DNA of 64,000 nt from Caballeronia sp. LZ062 (GTDB taxonomy: Bacteria; Pseudomonadota; Gammaproteobacteria; Burkholderiales; Burkholderiaceae): the NCBI RefSeq assembly GCF_031450785.1, contig NZ_JARTWB010000002.1, forward strand, positions 248,001-312,000, written 5' to 3'. The number at the start of each line of letters is the position of its first letter. Positions within the stretch are counted from its first letter, which is position 1. Shown one piece after another: positions 35,740-46,758 of this stretch. Position numbers and translations under genes: made by a program. The notes beneath the pieces are model-generated. The model worked only from the letters and a program-made list of their open reading frames with translations. It had not been told where the DNA came from and did not search any database.

Positions 35740-36018
35740 TTACTGGGCTGCGGGAGCCTGCAGACCCTTGATGGCTGCAGCCAGGCGGCTCTTGTGACGA
35801 GCGGCCTTGTTCTTGTGGATGATCTTCTTGTCCGCGATGATGTCCATCGTCTTGACCGACGACTTGAACACTTCAGCGGCCTTGGCTTGATCGCCGGCTT
35901 CGATTGCCTTGCGAACTGCCTTGATGGCCGTGCGGAACTTCGAGCGCAGCGCCGAGTTGTGCGAGTTGGCCTTGGCGGCCTGACGGGCGCGCTTGCGAGC
36001 TTGTGCGGTATTTGCCAT
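35740..36018 (-). CDS. rpsT: 30S ribosomal protein S20
   Basis: S20 binds 16S rRNA and is needed for 30S assembly. The 92-aa basic helical protein begins [21 protein letters not shown], typical of S20. An AAGGAA site lies just before the ATG. It is divergent from murJ, as in many proteobacteria. Confidence 0.98.
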   Translation of the reverse strand: MANTAQARKRARQAAKANSHNSALRSKFRTAIKAVRKAIEAGDQAKAAEVFKSSVKTMDIIADKKIIHKNKAARHKSRLAAAIKGLQAPAAQ

Positions 36019-36463
36019 GACGGTTCCTTATCCTGTTTCTGCTGTTACTTGTCGGAGCGGCCTTCACCTTCTGACCCGGCGGGCCGGAAGCGGTGATCGA
36101 TGCGCGCTACCTTTGATCTGAAATTCCGGGAAGCGATTGAGCGGTTAAGCCATTCGCCCGGAAACCTGAGACGCCCAAGCTGGACGCCTTTGGAACACTG
36201 CCGACAGAGCCGGAAGTCGCGAAAAGCACGCCGGCGCTTCAAGTCAGACTTCCGCCGGATTCCCGTTTCGGGCGCAATTTCGCCAGAACCGGCCGTCGAA
36301 ACCCGCGATTATAGCAAGCGAAGACGAGATATGACAAGCACGACGGTGTCGGCGCCAGGCCGTCCCCGCGCCGCCACGAATTTGGTGCAATCCGTCAATC
36401 TCGCGGCGTTGCACGCCAGCGTTACCGGAGCGCGTCACCCTCGGCCCGTATAATAAGCGCCCC
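36019..36463. other. rpsT-murJ divergent intergenic region
   Basis: These 445 bp hold no gene that I can support. A TATAAT lies at 36449-36454, ten bases before the murJ ATG, with no good -35 box at the usual distance. If used, the murJ mRNA would be nearly leaderless. The remainder shows no recognised RNA or repeat. Confidence 0.5.
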
Positions 36464-38014
36464 ATGAATCTATTCCGAGCCCTCCTGACGGTCAGCGGCT
36501 TCACGCTGCTGTCGCGCGTGACCGGCCTGATCCGCGAAACGCTGATCGCCCGAGCCTTCGGCGCCAGTCTTTATACCGACGCGTTCTACGTCGCGTTCCG
36601 CATTCCGAACCTGCTGCGGCGTCTGTCCGCGGAAGGCGCGTTCGCCCAGGCGTTCGTGCCCATCCTCGCGGAGTTCAAGAACAGCAAGGGGCATGATCCG
36701 ACCAAGGCGCTCGTCGATGCCATGTCGACCGTGCTGACCTGGGGCCTCGTCGTGCTGTCGCTTCTCGGCATGGCGGGCGCGGCGTGGGTCGTGTTCGCGG
36801 TCGCGTCGGGGCTCAGGCACGACGGCGCGGCGTACGGCCTCGCCGTGCAGATGACGCGGATCATGTTCCCGTACATCATCTTCATTTCGATGACCACGCT
36901 CGCCTCGGGCGTGCTCAACACGTACAAGCAGTTCTCGCTGCCCGCGTTCGCCCCGGTGCTGCTGAATGTGGCGTTCATTTTCGCGGCGGTGTTCGTCGCG
37001 CCGCACATGAAAGTGCCGGTGTACGCGCTCGCCTACGCGGTGATCGCGGGCGGCCTGCTGCAATTTCTCGTGCAACTGCCCGGCCTCAAGAAGATCGACA
37101 TGATGCCGGCCATCGGCCTGAACTTCCGGCGCGCGCTGGCGCATCCCGGTGTCAAGCGCGTGCTCGCGAAGATGGTGCCCGCCACTTTCGCGGTGTCGGT
37201 CGGGCAGCTGAGCCTCATCATCAATACGAATATCGCGTCGAATATCGGGCAGGGCGCGGTGTCGTGGATCAATTACGCCGACCGGCTCATGGAATTCCCG
37301 ACCGCACTGCTCGGCGCGGCGCTCGGCACGATCCTGCTGCCGAGCCTGTCGAAAGCGCACGTCGACGCGAACGCCGACGAGTACTCGGCGCTCCTCGACT
37401 GGGGCTTGCGCATCACGTTCCTGCTGGCCGCGCCCAGCGCGGTCGCGCTCTTCTTCTTCGCGGAGCCGCTCACCGCGACGCTCTTTCACTACGGCAAGTT
37501 CGACGGCCATTCGGTCGTGATGGTCGGCCGCGCGTTGTCGGCATACGGCATCGGGCTCGTCGGGCTGATTCTCATCAAGATTCTCGCGCCCGGTTTTTAT
37601 GCGAAGCAGGACATCAAGACGCCGGTGAAGATCGCCGTCGGCGTGCTGATCATGACGCAGGTGAGCAATTACATCTTCGTGCCGATTTTCTCGCACGCGG
37701 GCCTGACGCTTTCCATCGGACTGGGCGCGCTCGCGAATGCGCTGCTGCTTTTCATCGGATTGCGCCGTCGCGGGATTTATCAGCCGTCGCCGGGCTGGAC
37801 GCGCTTTTTCGTGCAGCTTGTCGGCGCGTGCCTCGTGCTCGCCGGCGCGATGCACTGGGTGTCCGCCAATTTCGACTGGATTGCCATGCGCGCGACACCC
37901 TTCGCACGAATCATGCTGCTCGGAGCTAGCCTGGTTGTGTTCGCGGGACTGTATTTCGGTATGCTTTCCGCAATGGGCTTCAAATACGCTTACTTCAAGA
38001 GACGAGCGCATTGA
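36464..38014 (+). CDS. murJ: Lipid II flippase MurJ (MviN)
   Basis: MurJ moves lipid II across the inner membrane for peptidoglycan synthesis. The 516-aa protein has about 14 membrane helices and the family N-terminus SGFTLLSRVTGLIRETLIARAFG, with the cavity Arg residues. LRRLSAEGAFAQAFVPILAE is also typical. The stop overlaps the SirB1 gene start (TGATG), so the two are probably coupled. Confidence 0.97.
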   Translation: MNLFRALLTVSGFTLLSRVTGLIRETLIARAFGASLYTDAFYVAFRIPNLLRRLSAEGAFAQAFVPILAEFKNSKGHDPTKALVDAMSTVLTWGLVVLSLLGMAGAAWVVFAVASGLRHDGAAYGLAVQMTRIMFPYIIFISMTTLASGVLNTYKQFSLPAFAPVLLNVAFIFAAVFVAPHMKVPVYALAYAVIAGGLLQFLVQLPGLKKIDMMPAIGLNFRRALAHPGVKRVLAKMVPATFAVSVGQLSLIINTNIASNIGQGAVSWINYADRLMEFPTALLGAALGTILLPSLSKAHVDANADEYSALLDWGLRITFLLAAPSAVALFFFAEPLTATLFHYGKFDGHSVVMVGRALSAYGIGLVGLILIKILAPGFYAKQDIKTPVKIAVGVLIMTQVSNYIFVPIFSHAGLTLSIGLGALANALLLFIGLRRRGIYQPSPGWTRFFVQLVGACLVLAGAMHWVSANFDWIAMRATPFARIMLLGASLVVFAGLYFGMLSAMGFKYAYFKRRAH

Positions 38015-38859
38015 TGACGACAACGCGAATCCTCGACTACTTCTCTTCGCTGATGGCCGACGACGAGAGCCTTCCGCTCACGGAGGCCGCGCTGTCGCTG
38101 GCGCAGGACGCCTATCCGGACGTCGACATGCAGTCGGTGCTCGCGGAACTGGACGAGCTTGTCGTGCGCGCCCGCCGCCGTATGCCCGAGGACGCCGATG
38201 TCAAACAGCGGGTCGAGGCGCTCAATCGCTATTTCTTCCGCGAACTGGGGTTTTCCAGCAACCTCAACGACTATTACGACCCGGACAACAGTTATCTGAA
38301 CGCGGTGCTGCGCCGTCGGCGCGGCATTCCGATTTCGCTTGCCGTCATTTATCTGGAAATGGCCGAGCAGCTCGGCTTGCCGGTGCAGGGCGTGTCGTTT
38401 CCGGGGCATTTCCTGTTGCGCGTCGCGACGCCCGGCAGCGATCTCATGCTCGATCCTACGACCGGCCAGTCGCTCTCCGAAGCGCAGATGGTCGAAATGC
38501 TGGAGCCGTATGTGCAGCGCGTCGGCGAGTCGATTGGCAGTGCGTTGCGCGTGCTGTTGCAGCCCGCGACGCGCCGCGAGATCGTCGCGCGAATGCTGCG
38601 CAATCTCAAGAGCATCTATCTTCAGACGGAGCGTTGGCAGCGTTTGCTTGCCGTGCAGCAGCGGTTGGTGATCGCGTTGCCGGACAGTATCGAGGAAGTG
38701 CGAGACCGCGGTTTCGCCTACGCGCGGCTCGACTATTTGCGCCCCGCGCTCGAAGACCTCGAACGCTATCTGGAAGACCGCCCGGACGCGGACGACGCCA
38801 CCGTCGTCGAGTCCGAGCTGCACGATCTGCGGCTGCGCACGCAGGAGAACGGCGACTGA
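38014..38859 (+). CDS. SirB1 family protein (transglutaminase-like with TPR)
   Basis: This 281-aa protein has a transglutaminase-like core (about 70-165) with YYDPDNSYLNAVLRRRRGIPISLAV and VQGVSFPGHFLLRV, holding the conserved His. TPR-like helices follow (about 185-280). SirB1/YchA proteins are often found beside prfA or murJ in proteobacteria; their biochemical role is not settled. Start codon overlap with murJ suggests cotranscription. An in-frame TTG at 38011 is less likely. Confidence 0.88.
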   Translation: MTTTRILDYFSSLMADDESLPLTEAALSLAQDAYPDVDMQSVLAELDELVVRARRRMPEDADVKQRVEALNRYFFRELGFSSNLNDYYDPDNSYLNAVLRRRRGIPISLAVIYLEMAEQLGLPVQGVSFPGHFLLRVATPGSDLMLDPTTGQSLSEAQMVEMLEPYVQRVGESIGSALRVLLQPATRREIVARMLRNLKSIYLQTERWQRLLAVQQRLVIALPDSIEEVRDRGFAYARLDYLRPALEDLERYLEDRPDADDATVVESELHDLRLRTQENGD

Positions 38860-38879
38860 GCGTAATCTGAGCCGCGCGC

Positions 38880-39638
38880 TTACTTCGGCTGCATGCGGAT
38901 CGCGCCGTCGAGGCGGATCACTTCGCCGTTGAGCATCGGGTTGTCGAAAATCTGTTTCACGAGCATCGCGAATTCATCCGGCTTGCCGAAGCGCGATGGA
39001 AACGGAACCATCGCGCCGAGCGCCGTCTGCACGTCGGGCGGCATGCCGAGCAGCATCGGCGTTTCGAAGATGCCCGGCGCAATTGTCATCACGCGAATGC
39101 CGCTGCGCGCGAGATCGCGTGCGATCGGCAGCGTCATGCCCGCGACGCCGCTTTTCGACGCCGCATACGCCGCCTGTCCGATCTGCCCGTCGTAAGCCGC
39201 CACCGACGCCGTGTTCACGATCACGCCGCGTTCGCCCGCGCCGTTCGGCTCGTTCTTCGACATCACGTTGGCCGCGAGCCGGATCATGTTGAACGTGCCG
39301 ATCAGATTCACCGCGACGACCTTGCTGAAGAGATCGAGCGGGTGAGGGCCGTCGCGTCCGACCGTCTTCGATGCCGGCGCGATGCCCGCGCAGTTCACCA
39401 GGCCGCGCAACGTGCCGAGCGCCGTCGCGGCATCGACGGCGCGTTGTCCGTCCTCTTCACGACTCACGTCGCAATTCACGAACACGCCGGACAGTTCGCG
39501 CGCAAGCGCTTCGCCCGCGGCTTCGTTCATGTCGGCGATCACGGGCTTGCCGCCATTGCCCGCGACGGTTCGCGCGGTGGCCGCGCCGAGACCGGACGCG
39601 CCGCCGGTGATCAACACGACGTTGTCTTTCATCTCCAT
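38880..39638 (-). CDS. SDR family oxidoreductase (type II 3-hydroxyacyl-CoA dehydrogenase-like)
   Basis: This 252-aa short-chain dehydrogenase has [17 protein letters not shown] for NAD binding, NCAGIAPA, and catalytic Ser/Tyr/Lys with [13 protein letters not shown]. The sequence resembles the HSD10-type 3-hydroxyacyl-CoA dehydrogenases (segments [13 protein letters not shown] and [13 protein letters not shown]). It may oxidise 3-hydroxyacyl-CoA in fatty or branched-chain acid breakdown. A terminator separates it from adk, so it is its own unit. Confidence 0.88.
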   Translation of the reverse strand: MEMKDNVVLITGGASGLGAATARTVAGNGGKPVIADMNEAAGEALARELSGVFVNCDVSREEDGQRAVDAATALGTLRGLVNCAGIAPASKTVGRDGPHPLDLFSKVVAVNLIGTFNMIRLAANVMSKNEPNGAGERGVIVNTASVAAYDGQIGQAAYAASKSGVAGMTLPIARDLARSGIRVMTIAPGIFETPMLLGMPPDVQTALGAMVPFPSRFGKPDEFAMLVKQIFDNPMLNGEVIRLDGAIRMQPK

Positions 39639-39710
39639 GTGTCTTCTCCTTGTAGTGTGGCCCTGGCGGGCGACGCGTCGATTGTAGCCAACGCCATGCT
39701 GCGCGCACGC

Positions 39711-39743
39711 GAAAAAAAAACCCGCTCGTTCGGAGCGGGTTTC
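39711..39743 (-). terminator. Rho-independent terminator of adk
   Basis: CCCGCTC (39721-39727) pairs with GAGCGGG (39733-39739). On the minus strand the stem is followed by a run of nine T. Confidence 0.92.
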
Positions 39744-39759
39744 TTAGGTGATCGGCTGC

Positions 39760-40599
<840 letters not shown>

Positions 40600-40706
40600 T
40601 TATGCCACGCCTCATTACGATCGCGGCCCTAATAGCGATTATGGAAACCGCTAAGACGCCCGTGGCGCGGGCGTCCGGCGGGGTTTACACCGGTTGCGCG
40701 ACGCTT

Positions 40707-41498
40707 TCAGTTCGCGCGTGCGAAGAGCGCCTGGACACGCGCGAGATCGGCGGGCGTATCGACGCCGGGCGGCGGCGCGTCTTGTGCGACGAGCACCGCG
40801 ATGCGTTCGCCGTGCCACAGCGCGCGCAGTTGCTCCAGCGCCTCGGCGGCTTCGATGGGCGCTTGCGCCAGCGTAGGAAAGTCGCGCAGAAACTTCGCGC
40901 GATAGGCGTAGAGACCGATATGCCGCAGCACGTTTTCCGGCACGGCGGGCAGCGCGGACAGCGCGGCGACATCGGGCCAGTGCGGCTGCCACGCGTCGCG
41001 CGACCAGGGAATCGGCGCGCGCGAGAAGTACAGCGCGACGCTTTTCGCATCCAGCGCGACCTTCACGACATTCGGATTGAAGACGTCAGCGGGATCGTGA
41101 ATCGGATGCGCAGCCGTGGCGATCGCGCATTCGCCGTGCGCGGCCAGATGCGCGGCGACATCGCGCACGAGTTGTGGATCGATCAGCGGTTCGTCGCCCT
41201 GCACATTCACGACGATGGTCTCGTCGCTCCAGTTCAGGCGCGTGGCGACTTCGGCGAGGCGGTCAGTGCCGGTCGGATGATCGCTGCGCGTGAGCATCAC
41301 TTCGATGCCGTGATCGCGCGCCGCTTCGACGACGAGGTCCGAGTCCGTCGCGACGAGCACGTGGCTCGCGCCGGATTCGCGCGCCCGCTCGGCGACGCGC
41401 ACGACCATCGGTTTGCCGCCGAGATCGGCGAGCGGCTTGTTCGGCAGCCGCGTGGACGCGAGCCGCGCGGGAATGACAGCGATGAACGGCACGGACAT
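40707..41498 (-). CDS. kdsB: 3-deoxy-manno-octulosonate cytidylyltransferase
   Basis: KdsB activates Kdo with CTP to CMP-Kdo for lipopolysaccharide inner core. The 263-aa protein begins with the nucleotide-binding segment [21 protein letters not shown] and has [13 protein letters not shown] and [12 protein letters not shown], all typical of KdsB. It is 10 bp after the Trm112 gene in an lpxK-Trm112-kdsB operon for LPS. Confidence 0.97.
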   Translation of the reverse strand: MSVPFIAVIPARLASTRLPNKPLADLGGKPMVVRVAERARESGASHVLVATDSDLVVEAARDHGIEVMLTRSDHPTGTDRLAEVATRLNWSDETIVVNVQGDEPLIDPQLVRDVAAHLAAHGECAIATAAHPIHDPADVFNPNVVKVALDAKSVALYFSRAPIPWSRDAWQPHWPDVAALSALPAVPENVLRHIGLYAYRAKFLRDFPTLAQAPIEAAEALEQLRALWHGERIAVLVAQDAPPPGVDTPADLARVQALFARAN

Positions 41499-41508
41499 GA
41501 CGATGACT

Positions 41509-41715
41509 TCAGGCGTCGCCGACAGGCTTCAACGGCTCGACGGGCGTGCCTTCGACCGTCTGGCGCGCTTCGTCGACGAGCATCACGGGAATGCCGTCGC
41601 GAATGGGATACGCGAGCTTGTCCGCGCTGCAGACGAGTTCCTGCGCCGCGCGGTCGTAGTTGAGCGGGCCCTTGCAGATCGGGCAGACGAGGATTTCAAG
41701 CAGACGTGCGTCCAC
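41509..41715 (-). CDS. Trm112 family protein (YcaR-like)
   Basis: This 68-aa protein has one zinc-ribbon-like CPIC near residues 11-14 and a later Cys in [21 protein letters not shown]. Trm112/YcaR proteins usually sit between lpxK and kdsB; their role in bacteria is not settled. The GTG at 41715 gives the expected MDARLLEIL start; it overlaps lpxK by 20 bp. Confidence 0.92.
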   Translation of the reverse strand: MDARLLEILVCPICKGPLNYDRAAQELVCSADKLAYPIRDGIPVMLVDEARQTVEGTPVEPLKPVGDA

Positions 41716-42712
41716 GGAGTTTCTCCACAACGAGAGCGATGAGGCGAGGGCTGAGCACGGCTTGCACGGGAACGACCCAGATGCGCGCGTCGCGCCAGGC
41801 CCCGAATTTTACTGCATCCTTTTCGGTGATCAGGATCGCATCCGCCTGAACCGAGGCGAACGGATTCTCGCTGTACGCGTAGTGGTCGGGAAAAGCGCGC
41901 GTCGTGGGCGCGATGCCCGCCGCGCGCAGCGTCGCGAAAAAACGCTCCGGCGATCCGATGCCGGCCGCAGCGGCCACTTTCTCGCCGGCGAACTGCGCAA
42001 GCGGGCGGCGCACCGAGGGATCGTCGAGCAGCCACGCGTCGCCGGGTTCGAGGTCGAGCGCGAACGTATTCGGCCACGGCGGCAGCGTGCGATCGTAGGG
42101 ACTGTTGATGAGCGTGGCATCGCGATGACGCGACATCGGCTCGCGCAAGGGACCCGCGGGTAGCAGAAAGCCGTTGCCGCCGAGCCGGTCGTCGAACACG
42201 ACGAGTTCGAACACACGCGCCAGGCGATAGTGCTGCAGGCCGTCGTCGCTCACGAGCACGTCCACGTTCGGATGCGCGTTCAGGAGCGCGCGCGCGGCGG
42301 CCACGCGGTCCGGGCACACGAACACCGGCGCATGAGTGCGGCGCGCGATCAAGAGCGGCTCGTCGCCGACCTGGCTCGCGATGCTTGCGGGTGTGACGCT
42401 CGTCGGCTCGGCGACCTTCGCGCCGTATCCGCGGGAGACGACGCCCGGCTGGAAACCCGCCGCCCGCAGCGCCTCGACGAGCGCGATCACGGTCGGCGTC
42501 TTGCCGGTGCCGCCGACGGTCACGTTGCCGACGACGACCACCGGCACGCCGGCATCGACGCGCTTCATCCAGCCCACGTCGAAAAGCGCGCGGCGCGTCG
42601 CGGCGATCGCGCCGAAGACGCACGCGAAGGGCGTGAGCGCCCACGCGACCGCGCCGCGCCGGCGCCATTCGCGGGCAAGAAAGTTCTCGATCGGCGGCTT
42701 GAAGTCAGACAT
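41696..42712 (-). CDS. lpxK: Tetraacyldisaccharide 4'-kinase LpxK
   Basis: LpxK phosphorylates the lipid A precursor at 4' in the inner membrane. The 338-aa protein has an N-terminal membrane anchor region (about 15-40), the P-loop [20 protein letters not shown], and family segments [18 protein letters not shown] and [11 protein letters not shown]. The ATG at 42712 was chosen to give [16 protein letters not shown]. It heads the LPS operon with the Trm112 gene and kdsB. Confidence 0.96.
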   Translation of the reverse strand: MSDFKPPIENFLAREWRRRGAVAWALTPFACVFGAIAATRRALFDVGWMKRVDAGVPVVVVGNVTVGGTGKTPTVIALVEALRAAGFQPGVVSRGYGAKVAEPTSVTPASIASQVGDEPLLIARRTHAPVFVCPDRVAAARALLNAHPNVDVLVSDDGLQHYRLARVFELVVFDDRLGGNGFLLPAGPLREPMSRHRDATLINSPYDRTLPPWPNTFALDLEPGDAWLLDDPSVRRPLAQFAGEKVAAAAGIGSPERFFATLRAAGIAPTTRAFPDHYAYSENPFASVQADAILITEKDAVKFGAWRDARIWVVPVQAVLSPRLIALVVEKLRGRTSA

Positions 42713-43202
42713 GAATCGCCTTCGCGCGGACGGCATTCAATGCGCAGCAACGCGGGAACGATGTCGGGTACGGCAGGGCGCGCAACGGCAACTCCTTCGA
42801 TTTCGGTCTCGTTGAACGGTTGGACCGGCGGTGCGCGTTCCAAGGTCCGCGAATGGGACGGCGAACGAAGCGAGCCGGTGCACGACCCGGCACTCTAGCG
42901 CGCGAACGCGCTCTTCGCCAGTCGAGGCGCCCGCGCGCGAACGTCACTCAAACTGTGGATAACTCTGTGAAGAACTTGCCGTTCAAAAAGGCGAAATCCG
43001 CTTCAGGAAAGAGTTGCTTCGGGAAATGCGGCGGATTCCCGCGCAAACGTTCGTGAAATCAATGACTTGCTACGAACTCATGGGCTTCCGGCGGGCGTTC
43101 GAACGCGGCATCGGTAAGTTCTTCTGTGTGGACACTTGCTACACTGGCGAGGCCTTTGCAGGCGGGCCACGCCGGCCGACGCTTCTCTCATCCATTGCAA
43201 CC
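42713..43202. other. Gene-free region between lpxK and xseA
   Basis: These 490 bp lie between divergent genes. I see no credible gene: short frames here have Arg-rich composition and no family match. The xseA frame stays open upstream to 43014 but without similarity. A TACACT about 65 bp before xseA could be its -10. No remnant of exbB or exbD could be found in any frame. Confidence 0.5.
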
Positions 43203-44570
43203 ATGACTCCCGATTCCCTGCCGACGCCAGGCGGCGATGCCGTCATCCCCGTTTCCGTGTTGAACCGTGCCATCGGCACGATGCTGGAGCGGTCCTTTCC
43301 GCTCGTCTGGGTGTCGGGCGAAGTGTCGAACTTCACGCGCGCTGCCAGCGGCCACTGGTACTTTTCGATCAAGGACGCGAACGCGCAGATGCGCTGCGTG
43401 ATGTTCCGAAGCCGCGCGCAGTACGCCGAGTTCGTGCCGCGCGAAGGCGACAAGATCGAAGTGCGCGCGCTCGTCACCATGTACGAGCCGCGCGGCGAAT
43501 TGCAGATGAGCGTGGAGGCGGTGCGGCGCACCGGGCAAGGGCGCCTGTACGAAGCGTTTCTGCGGCTCAAGGCGCAACTCGAAAGCGAAGGCCTCTTCGC
43601 CGCCGAGCGCAAGCGCGCGCTGCCGACACATCCGCGCGGCATCGGCATCGTCACGTCGTTGCAGGCCGCCGCGTTGCGCGACGTGCTGACGACGCTCGCG
43701 CGCCGCGCGCCGCACGTGCCCGTGATCGTTTATCCGGGCCCGGTGCAGGGCACGGGCGCGGGCGCGAAGCTCGCCGCGATGGTGGAAGCGGCGAACGCGC
43801 GGCGCGAAGTCGATGTGCTGATCGTGTGCCGAGGCGGCGGGTCGATCGAAGACTTGTGGGCGTTCAACGAAGAGGTGCTCGCCCGGGCGATCGCCGCGAG
43901 CGAACTGCCGGTGGTGAGCGGCGTCGGCCACGAGACGGACTTCACCATCGCCGATTTCGCCGCCGATGTCCGCGCGCCGACGCCGACCGGCGCTGCCGAA
44001 CTCGTGAGTCCGCAGCGCGTGCTGTTGCTGCGCGAGCTGGATCATCGTCACGCGGCGCTCGCGCGTGGATTCGGACGGTCGATGGAACGGCGCGCGCAGC
44101 AGCTCGACTGGCTTGCCCGCAGGCTCGTGAGTCCCGTCGAGCGGCTTGCGCGGCAGCGGGTGCATCTGCGGCAACTCGCGAGCCGTTTCGCAACAGCGGG
44201 CGCGCGGCCCGTGCGCGATGCGCGCGCTCACTTCGCACTCGTGCAGTATCGCTGGCAGCGCAGGCGGCCGGACGTCGCCGCGCAAACCGAGCACGTGCTG
44301 CGGCTCGCAGAGCGCATGAAGCGCGCGAACGAGCGTCGCCGGGAGCGCGAGAAGGCGTCTGTGTCGGAACTCGCGGCGCGCTTGCAAGTGCTCAGTCCGC
44401 AACGCACGCTGGAACGCGGTTATGCCGCGCTCATCGACACGCAAACGGGCCGCGCACTGCGTGCGCCGAACGCGCTCAAGCCGAAGCGCGCGCTCACAGT
44501 TCACCTCGCGCAAGGCTCGGCGGACGTCCTTCTTGCCGACGTACAGCCGCGTCTGTCCGATGAATTCTGA
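43203..44570 (+). CDS. xseA: Exodeoxyribonuclease VII large subunit
   Basis: XseA is the catalytic subunit of exonuclease VII, acting on single-stranded DNA in both directions. The 455-aa protein has an N-terminal OB-fold (about 15-110; [21 protein letters not shown]), the catalytic core with [17 protein letters not shown] and [22 protein letters not shown], and a long coiled-coil C-terminus. The ATG at 43203 was chosen because family similarity begins soon after it. Confidence 0.96.
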   Translation: MTPDSLPTPGGDAVIPVSVLNRAIGTMLERSFPLVWVSGEVSNFTRAASGHWYFSIKDANAQMRCVMFRSRAQYAEFVPREGDKIEVRALVTMYEPRGELQMSVEAVRRTGQGRLYEAFLRLKAQLESEGLFAAERKRALPTHPRGIGIVTSLQAAALRDVLTTLARRAPHVPVIVYPGPVQGTGAGAKLAAMVEAANARREVDVLIVCRGGGSIEDLWAFNEEVLARAIAASELPVVSGVGHETDFTIADFAADVRAPTPTGAAELVSPQRVLLLRELDHRHAALARGFGRSMERRAQQLDWLARRLVSPVERLARQRVHLRQLASRFATAGARPVRDARAHFALVQYRWQRRRPDVAAQTEHVLRLAERMKRANERRREREKASVSELAARLQVLSPQRTLERGYAALIDTQTGRALRAPNALKPKRALTVHLAQGSADVLLADVQPRLSDEF

Positions 44571-44696
44571 CGAATTTCGACGTGTCGCGCGCGGCTCGCA
44601 CGGCGTAATTTCGACGTGGCGCGAAGCGCCGTCGCGAGCACTTTTTACGCCGCTTTCGGCGATATGAAAGCGATCTTCCTCATAAAGGCAGGCGGT

Positions 44697-44725
44697 TTGC
44701 GGGGTTATCCCAACTCGCCTACAAT
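44697..44725 (+). promoter_or_regulatory. Sigma-70 promoter of sodB
   Basis: TTGCGG at 44697-44702 and TACAAT at 44720-44725 are separated by 17 bases. Transcription would start about 55 bp before the sodB ATG. Confidence 0.65.
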
Positions 44726-44788
44726 CCATTGCTCCACTGCTTCACTCCTCACAGTCCCACAATTCACATAGAAAGGAAGCTCGCAATC

Positions 44789-45370
44789 ATGGAACATACG
44801 CTCCCGCCGCTGCCGTTCGACAAGAACGCGCTCGCTCCGCACATGTCGGAAGAAACGCTCGAGTTTCACTATGGCAAGCACCACCAGACTTATGTGACCA
44901 AGCTCAACGAGCTGATCAAGGGCACTGAATTCGAGAACATGCAACTCGAAGAGATCGTGAAGAAGTCGTCGGGCGGCGTATTCAACAACGCGGCTCAGAC
45001 GTGGAACCACACGTTCTTCTGGAACAGCCTGTCGCCGAACGGCGGCGGCGCTCCGACCGGCGCGCTGGCCGACGCCATCAATGCGAAGTACGGCTCGTTC
45101 GACAAGTTCAAGGAAGAGTTCGCGAAGGTCGCCGTGGGCACGTTCGGCTCGGGCTGGACGTGGCTCGTGAAGAAGACCGACGGTTCGCTCGACATCGTGT
45201 CGACGAGCAACGCCGCGACGCCGCTGACCACCGACAGCAAGCCGCTCGTCACGCTGGACGTGTGGGAGCACGCTTACTACATCGACTACCGCAATGCGCG
45301 CCCGAAGTTCATCGAGGCATTCTGGAACATCGTGAACTGGGACTTCGCATCGAAGAATTTCGGCGCGTAA
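44789..45370 (+). CDS. sodB: Superoxide dismutase [Fe]
   Basis: SodB converts superoxide to oxygen and peroxide. The 193 aa are typical of FeSOD. Metal ligands are His27 ([12 protein letters not shown]), His in NHTFFW, and Asp/His in [16 protein letters not shown]. The [13 protein letters not shown] segment has the Gln typical of the Fe form. GAAAGGAAG precedes the ATG at 44789. A terminator follows. Confidence 0.97.
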   Translation: MEHTLPPLPFDKNALAPHMSEETLEFHYGKHHQTYVTKLNELIKGTEFENMQLEEIVKKSSGGVFNNAAQTWNHTFFWNSLSPNGGGAPTGALADAINAKYGSFDKFKEEFAKVAVGTFGSGWTWLVKKTDGSLDIVSTSNAATPLTTDSKPLVTLDVWEHAYYIDYRNARPKFIEAFWNIVNWDFASKNFGA

Positions 45371-45445
45371 ATGGATGATGGGTTGTCGCCGAGGTGACAA
45401 CCGGCTGTGCCGGACAACGAGGTCCGGTCAGCGTTCCGAAGATGA

Positions 45446-45470
45446 AGCCCTCCGTGCGAGGGCTTTTTCT
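45446..45470 (+). terminator. Rho-independent terminator of sodB
   Basis: AGCCCTC (45446-45452) pairs with GAGGGCT (45458-45464), followed by T5CT4. Confidence 0.9.
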
Positions 45471-45633
45471 TTTGACTCAGGAGATACGACGCGCTGCGCG
45501 AAGCAATGGTGAGCGCGGCATGGACGCTTCTCAGGCGCGGCCGATTAAAGTTTCACTGCGCTGTTCCGTTATTTCATTGTCGGCATCCGTCAAGAGCGGC
45601 GGCCCGTGCTCACCCGAAGACAATGAACTCGCC

Positions 45634-46401
45634 ATGAAACTCGCATCGAAATTCTGCCTGCTCGCTCTGCCCATCCTCGCCGCATGCGGCGGCGGCGGAG
45701 ATGACAAGACCTGTGTGTCGGATCTCAGCAATCTGACGAAGTCCTGCGTTGCCAAAACCTCTCACGCATTGCCCGAAGGCCTCTGGTACGGTTCTGCGGA
45801 TTCGTCGCAGTCGTTGGCGGCGCAGACCATCGTGCTGGAAACCGGGCAGTACTACAGTATCTATACGCAAAGCGGCTCGTTCGTCTGGATGATCGAGGGC
45901 GTCATGACGGCCACCGACGGCGCGTTCACGGATTCCGCGACGGTCGGCTTCCACAACCTCGGCGCGATCCGCGCGGGCACGCTGACGGGCAATTTCACGG
46001 CGAAGAGCGCGCTTTCCGCTACGACGAGTCTCTACGTCAGCCCTGACACGACCGCCACCAGCTTCAACGGCAACTACAACACGACCTACGACACGCCGCT
46101 CGCCCTGAGCGACGTCGCGCGTACGTGGACGAGCGGAACGGGCGCGAATCCGATTTCGACGATTACCTTCTCCGCCGACGGCACGGCGAACGGCACGCAG
46201 AGCGCCTGCACGTTCACCGGCACTTTCAAGCCGCGCGCGACCGGCAAGCATCTGCTCGACGGCACGCTGAATTTCAGCGGCGCGTTGTGCGGTCTCAACA
46301 ATGTCTCGATGCCCGTCGAAGCGACGGTCGTGAATGGCTTGCTCACCGTAGTCGGGGTGACGCCGCAGCGTGACCAGGCGTTTTATCTGTCGGCGCAGTA
46401 A
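45634..46401 (+). CDS. Predicted lipoprotein of unknown function
   Basis: This 255-aa protein starts with a lipoprotein signal (KLASKFCLLALPILAACGGGG; lipobox LAAC, lipidated Cys at about residue 18). Gly follows the Cys, so it should be sorted to the outer membrane. The mature part is rich in Thr, Ser and Gly with alternating hydrophobic residues, which suggests beta strands. Two Cys (TCVSDL and SCVAK) near the N-terminus and two near the C-terminus (SACTF and LCGL) may pair. I know no matching domain. The ATG at 45634 was chosen because the signal peptide begins there. Confidence 0.8.
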   Translation: MKLASKFCLLALPILAACGGGGDDKTCVSDLSNLTKSCVAKTSHALPEGLWYGSADSSQSLAAQTIVLETGQYYSIYTQSGSFVWMIEGVMTATDGAFTDSATVGFHNLGAIRAGTLTGNFTAKSALSATTSLYVSPDTTATSFNGNYNTTYDTPLALSDVARTWTSGTGANPISTITFSADGTANGTQSACTFTGTFKPRATGKHLLDGTLNFSGALCGLNNVSMPVEATVVNGLLTVVGVTPQRDQAFYLSAQ

Positions 46402-46605
46402 AGCCGGTGTCCGGCGTGACTCGCTCGGACAGAGTCTGGGCTGAACGAAACGCCATCTTGCGAATGCCAGGAAGGCCGCCGCAAGCGGCCCTTTCTGATT
46501 CTCTGGAAGATGGACGCCGCGACGCCTTGCGACAATGAGCCTTTCATGCGTTCATCCGCGTCCGCCCGATAAAATAGTGGTCTTTTCCTGCACCACCGCA
46601 TCACC

Positions 46606-46758
46606 ATGAAACGCTTCGCTGCTCTTTGCGTCGCCGCGTGGACTTCCGCCGCGCTGCTCTATGTCGGACGCCATTCGGCCGCGCTCATCGTGCTGTCGGG
46701 CGTGCTCGCGCTGGCGGCGTTCGATCTTCTGCGTCCGGAATCGAACGAGAGCGCGTGA
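46606..46758 (+). CDS. Small membrane protein, 50 aa, unknown function
   Basis: A 51-codon frame encodes a basic start (MKRF), two hydrophobic stretches (AALCVAAWTSAALLYV and AALIVLSGVLALAAF) split by GRHS, and an acidic tail (RPESNESA). Third codon positions are mostly G or C, as in real genes here. A TAAAAT at 46570-46575 could be a -10, but no clear ribosome-binding site is seen. Its 3' end overlaps the end of the convergent GT87 gene by 74 bp. Confidence 0.5.
   Translation: MKRFAALCVAAWTSAALLYVGRHSAALIVLSGVLALAAFDLLRPESNESA

Noticed and set aside
42820..43056. A 78-codon plus-strand frame between lpxK and xseA.
   Set aside because: It has Arg/Lys-rich composition, no ribosome-binding site and no similarity to a known family.
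43014..43202. Upstream extension of xseA by 63 codons.
   Set aside because: No similarity to exonuclease VII; family sequence begins at the ATG at 43203.
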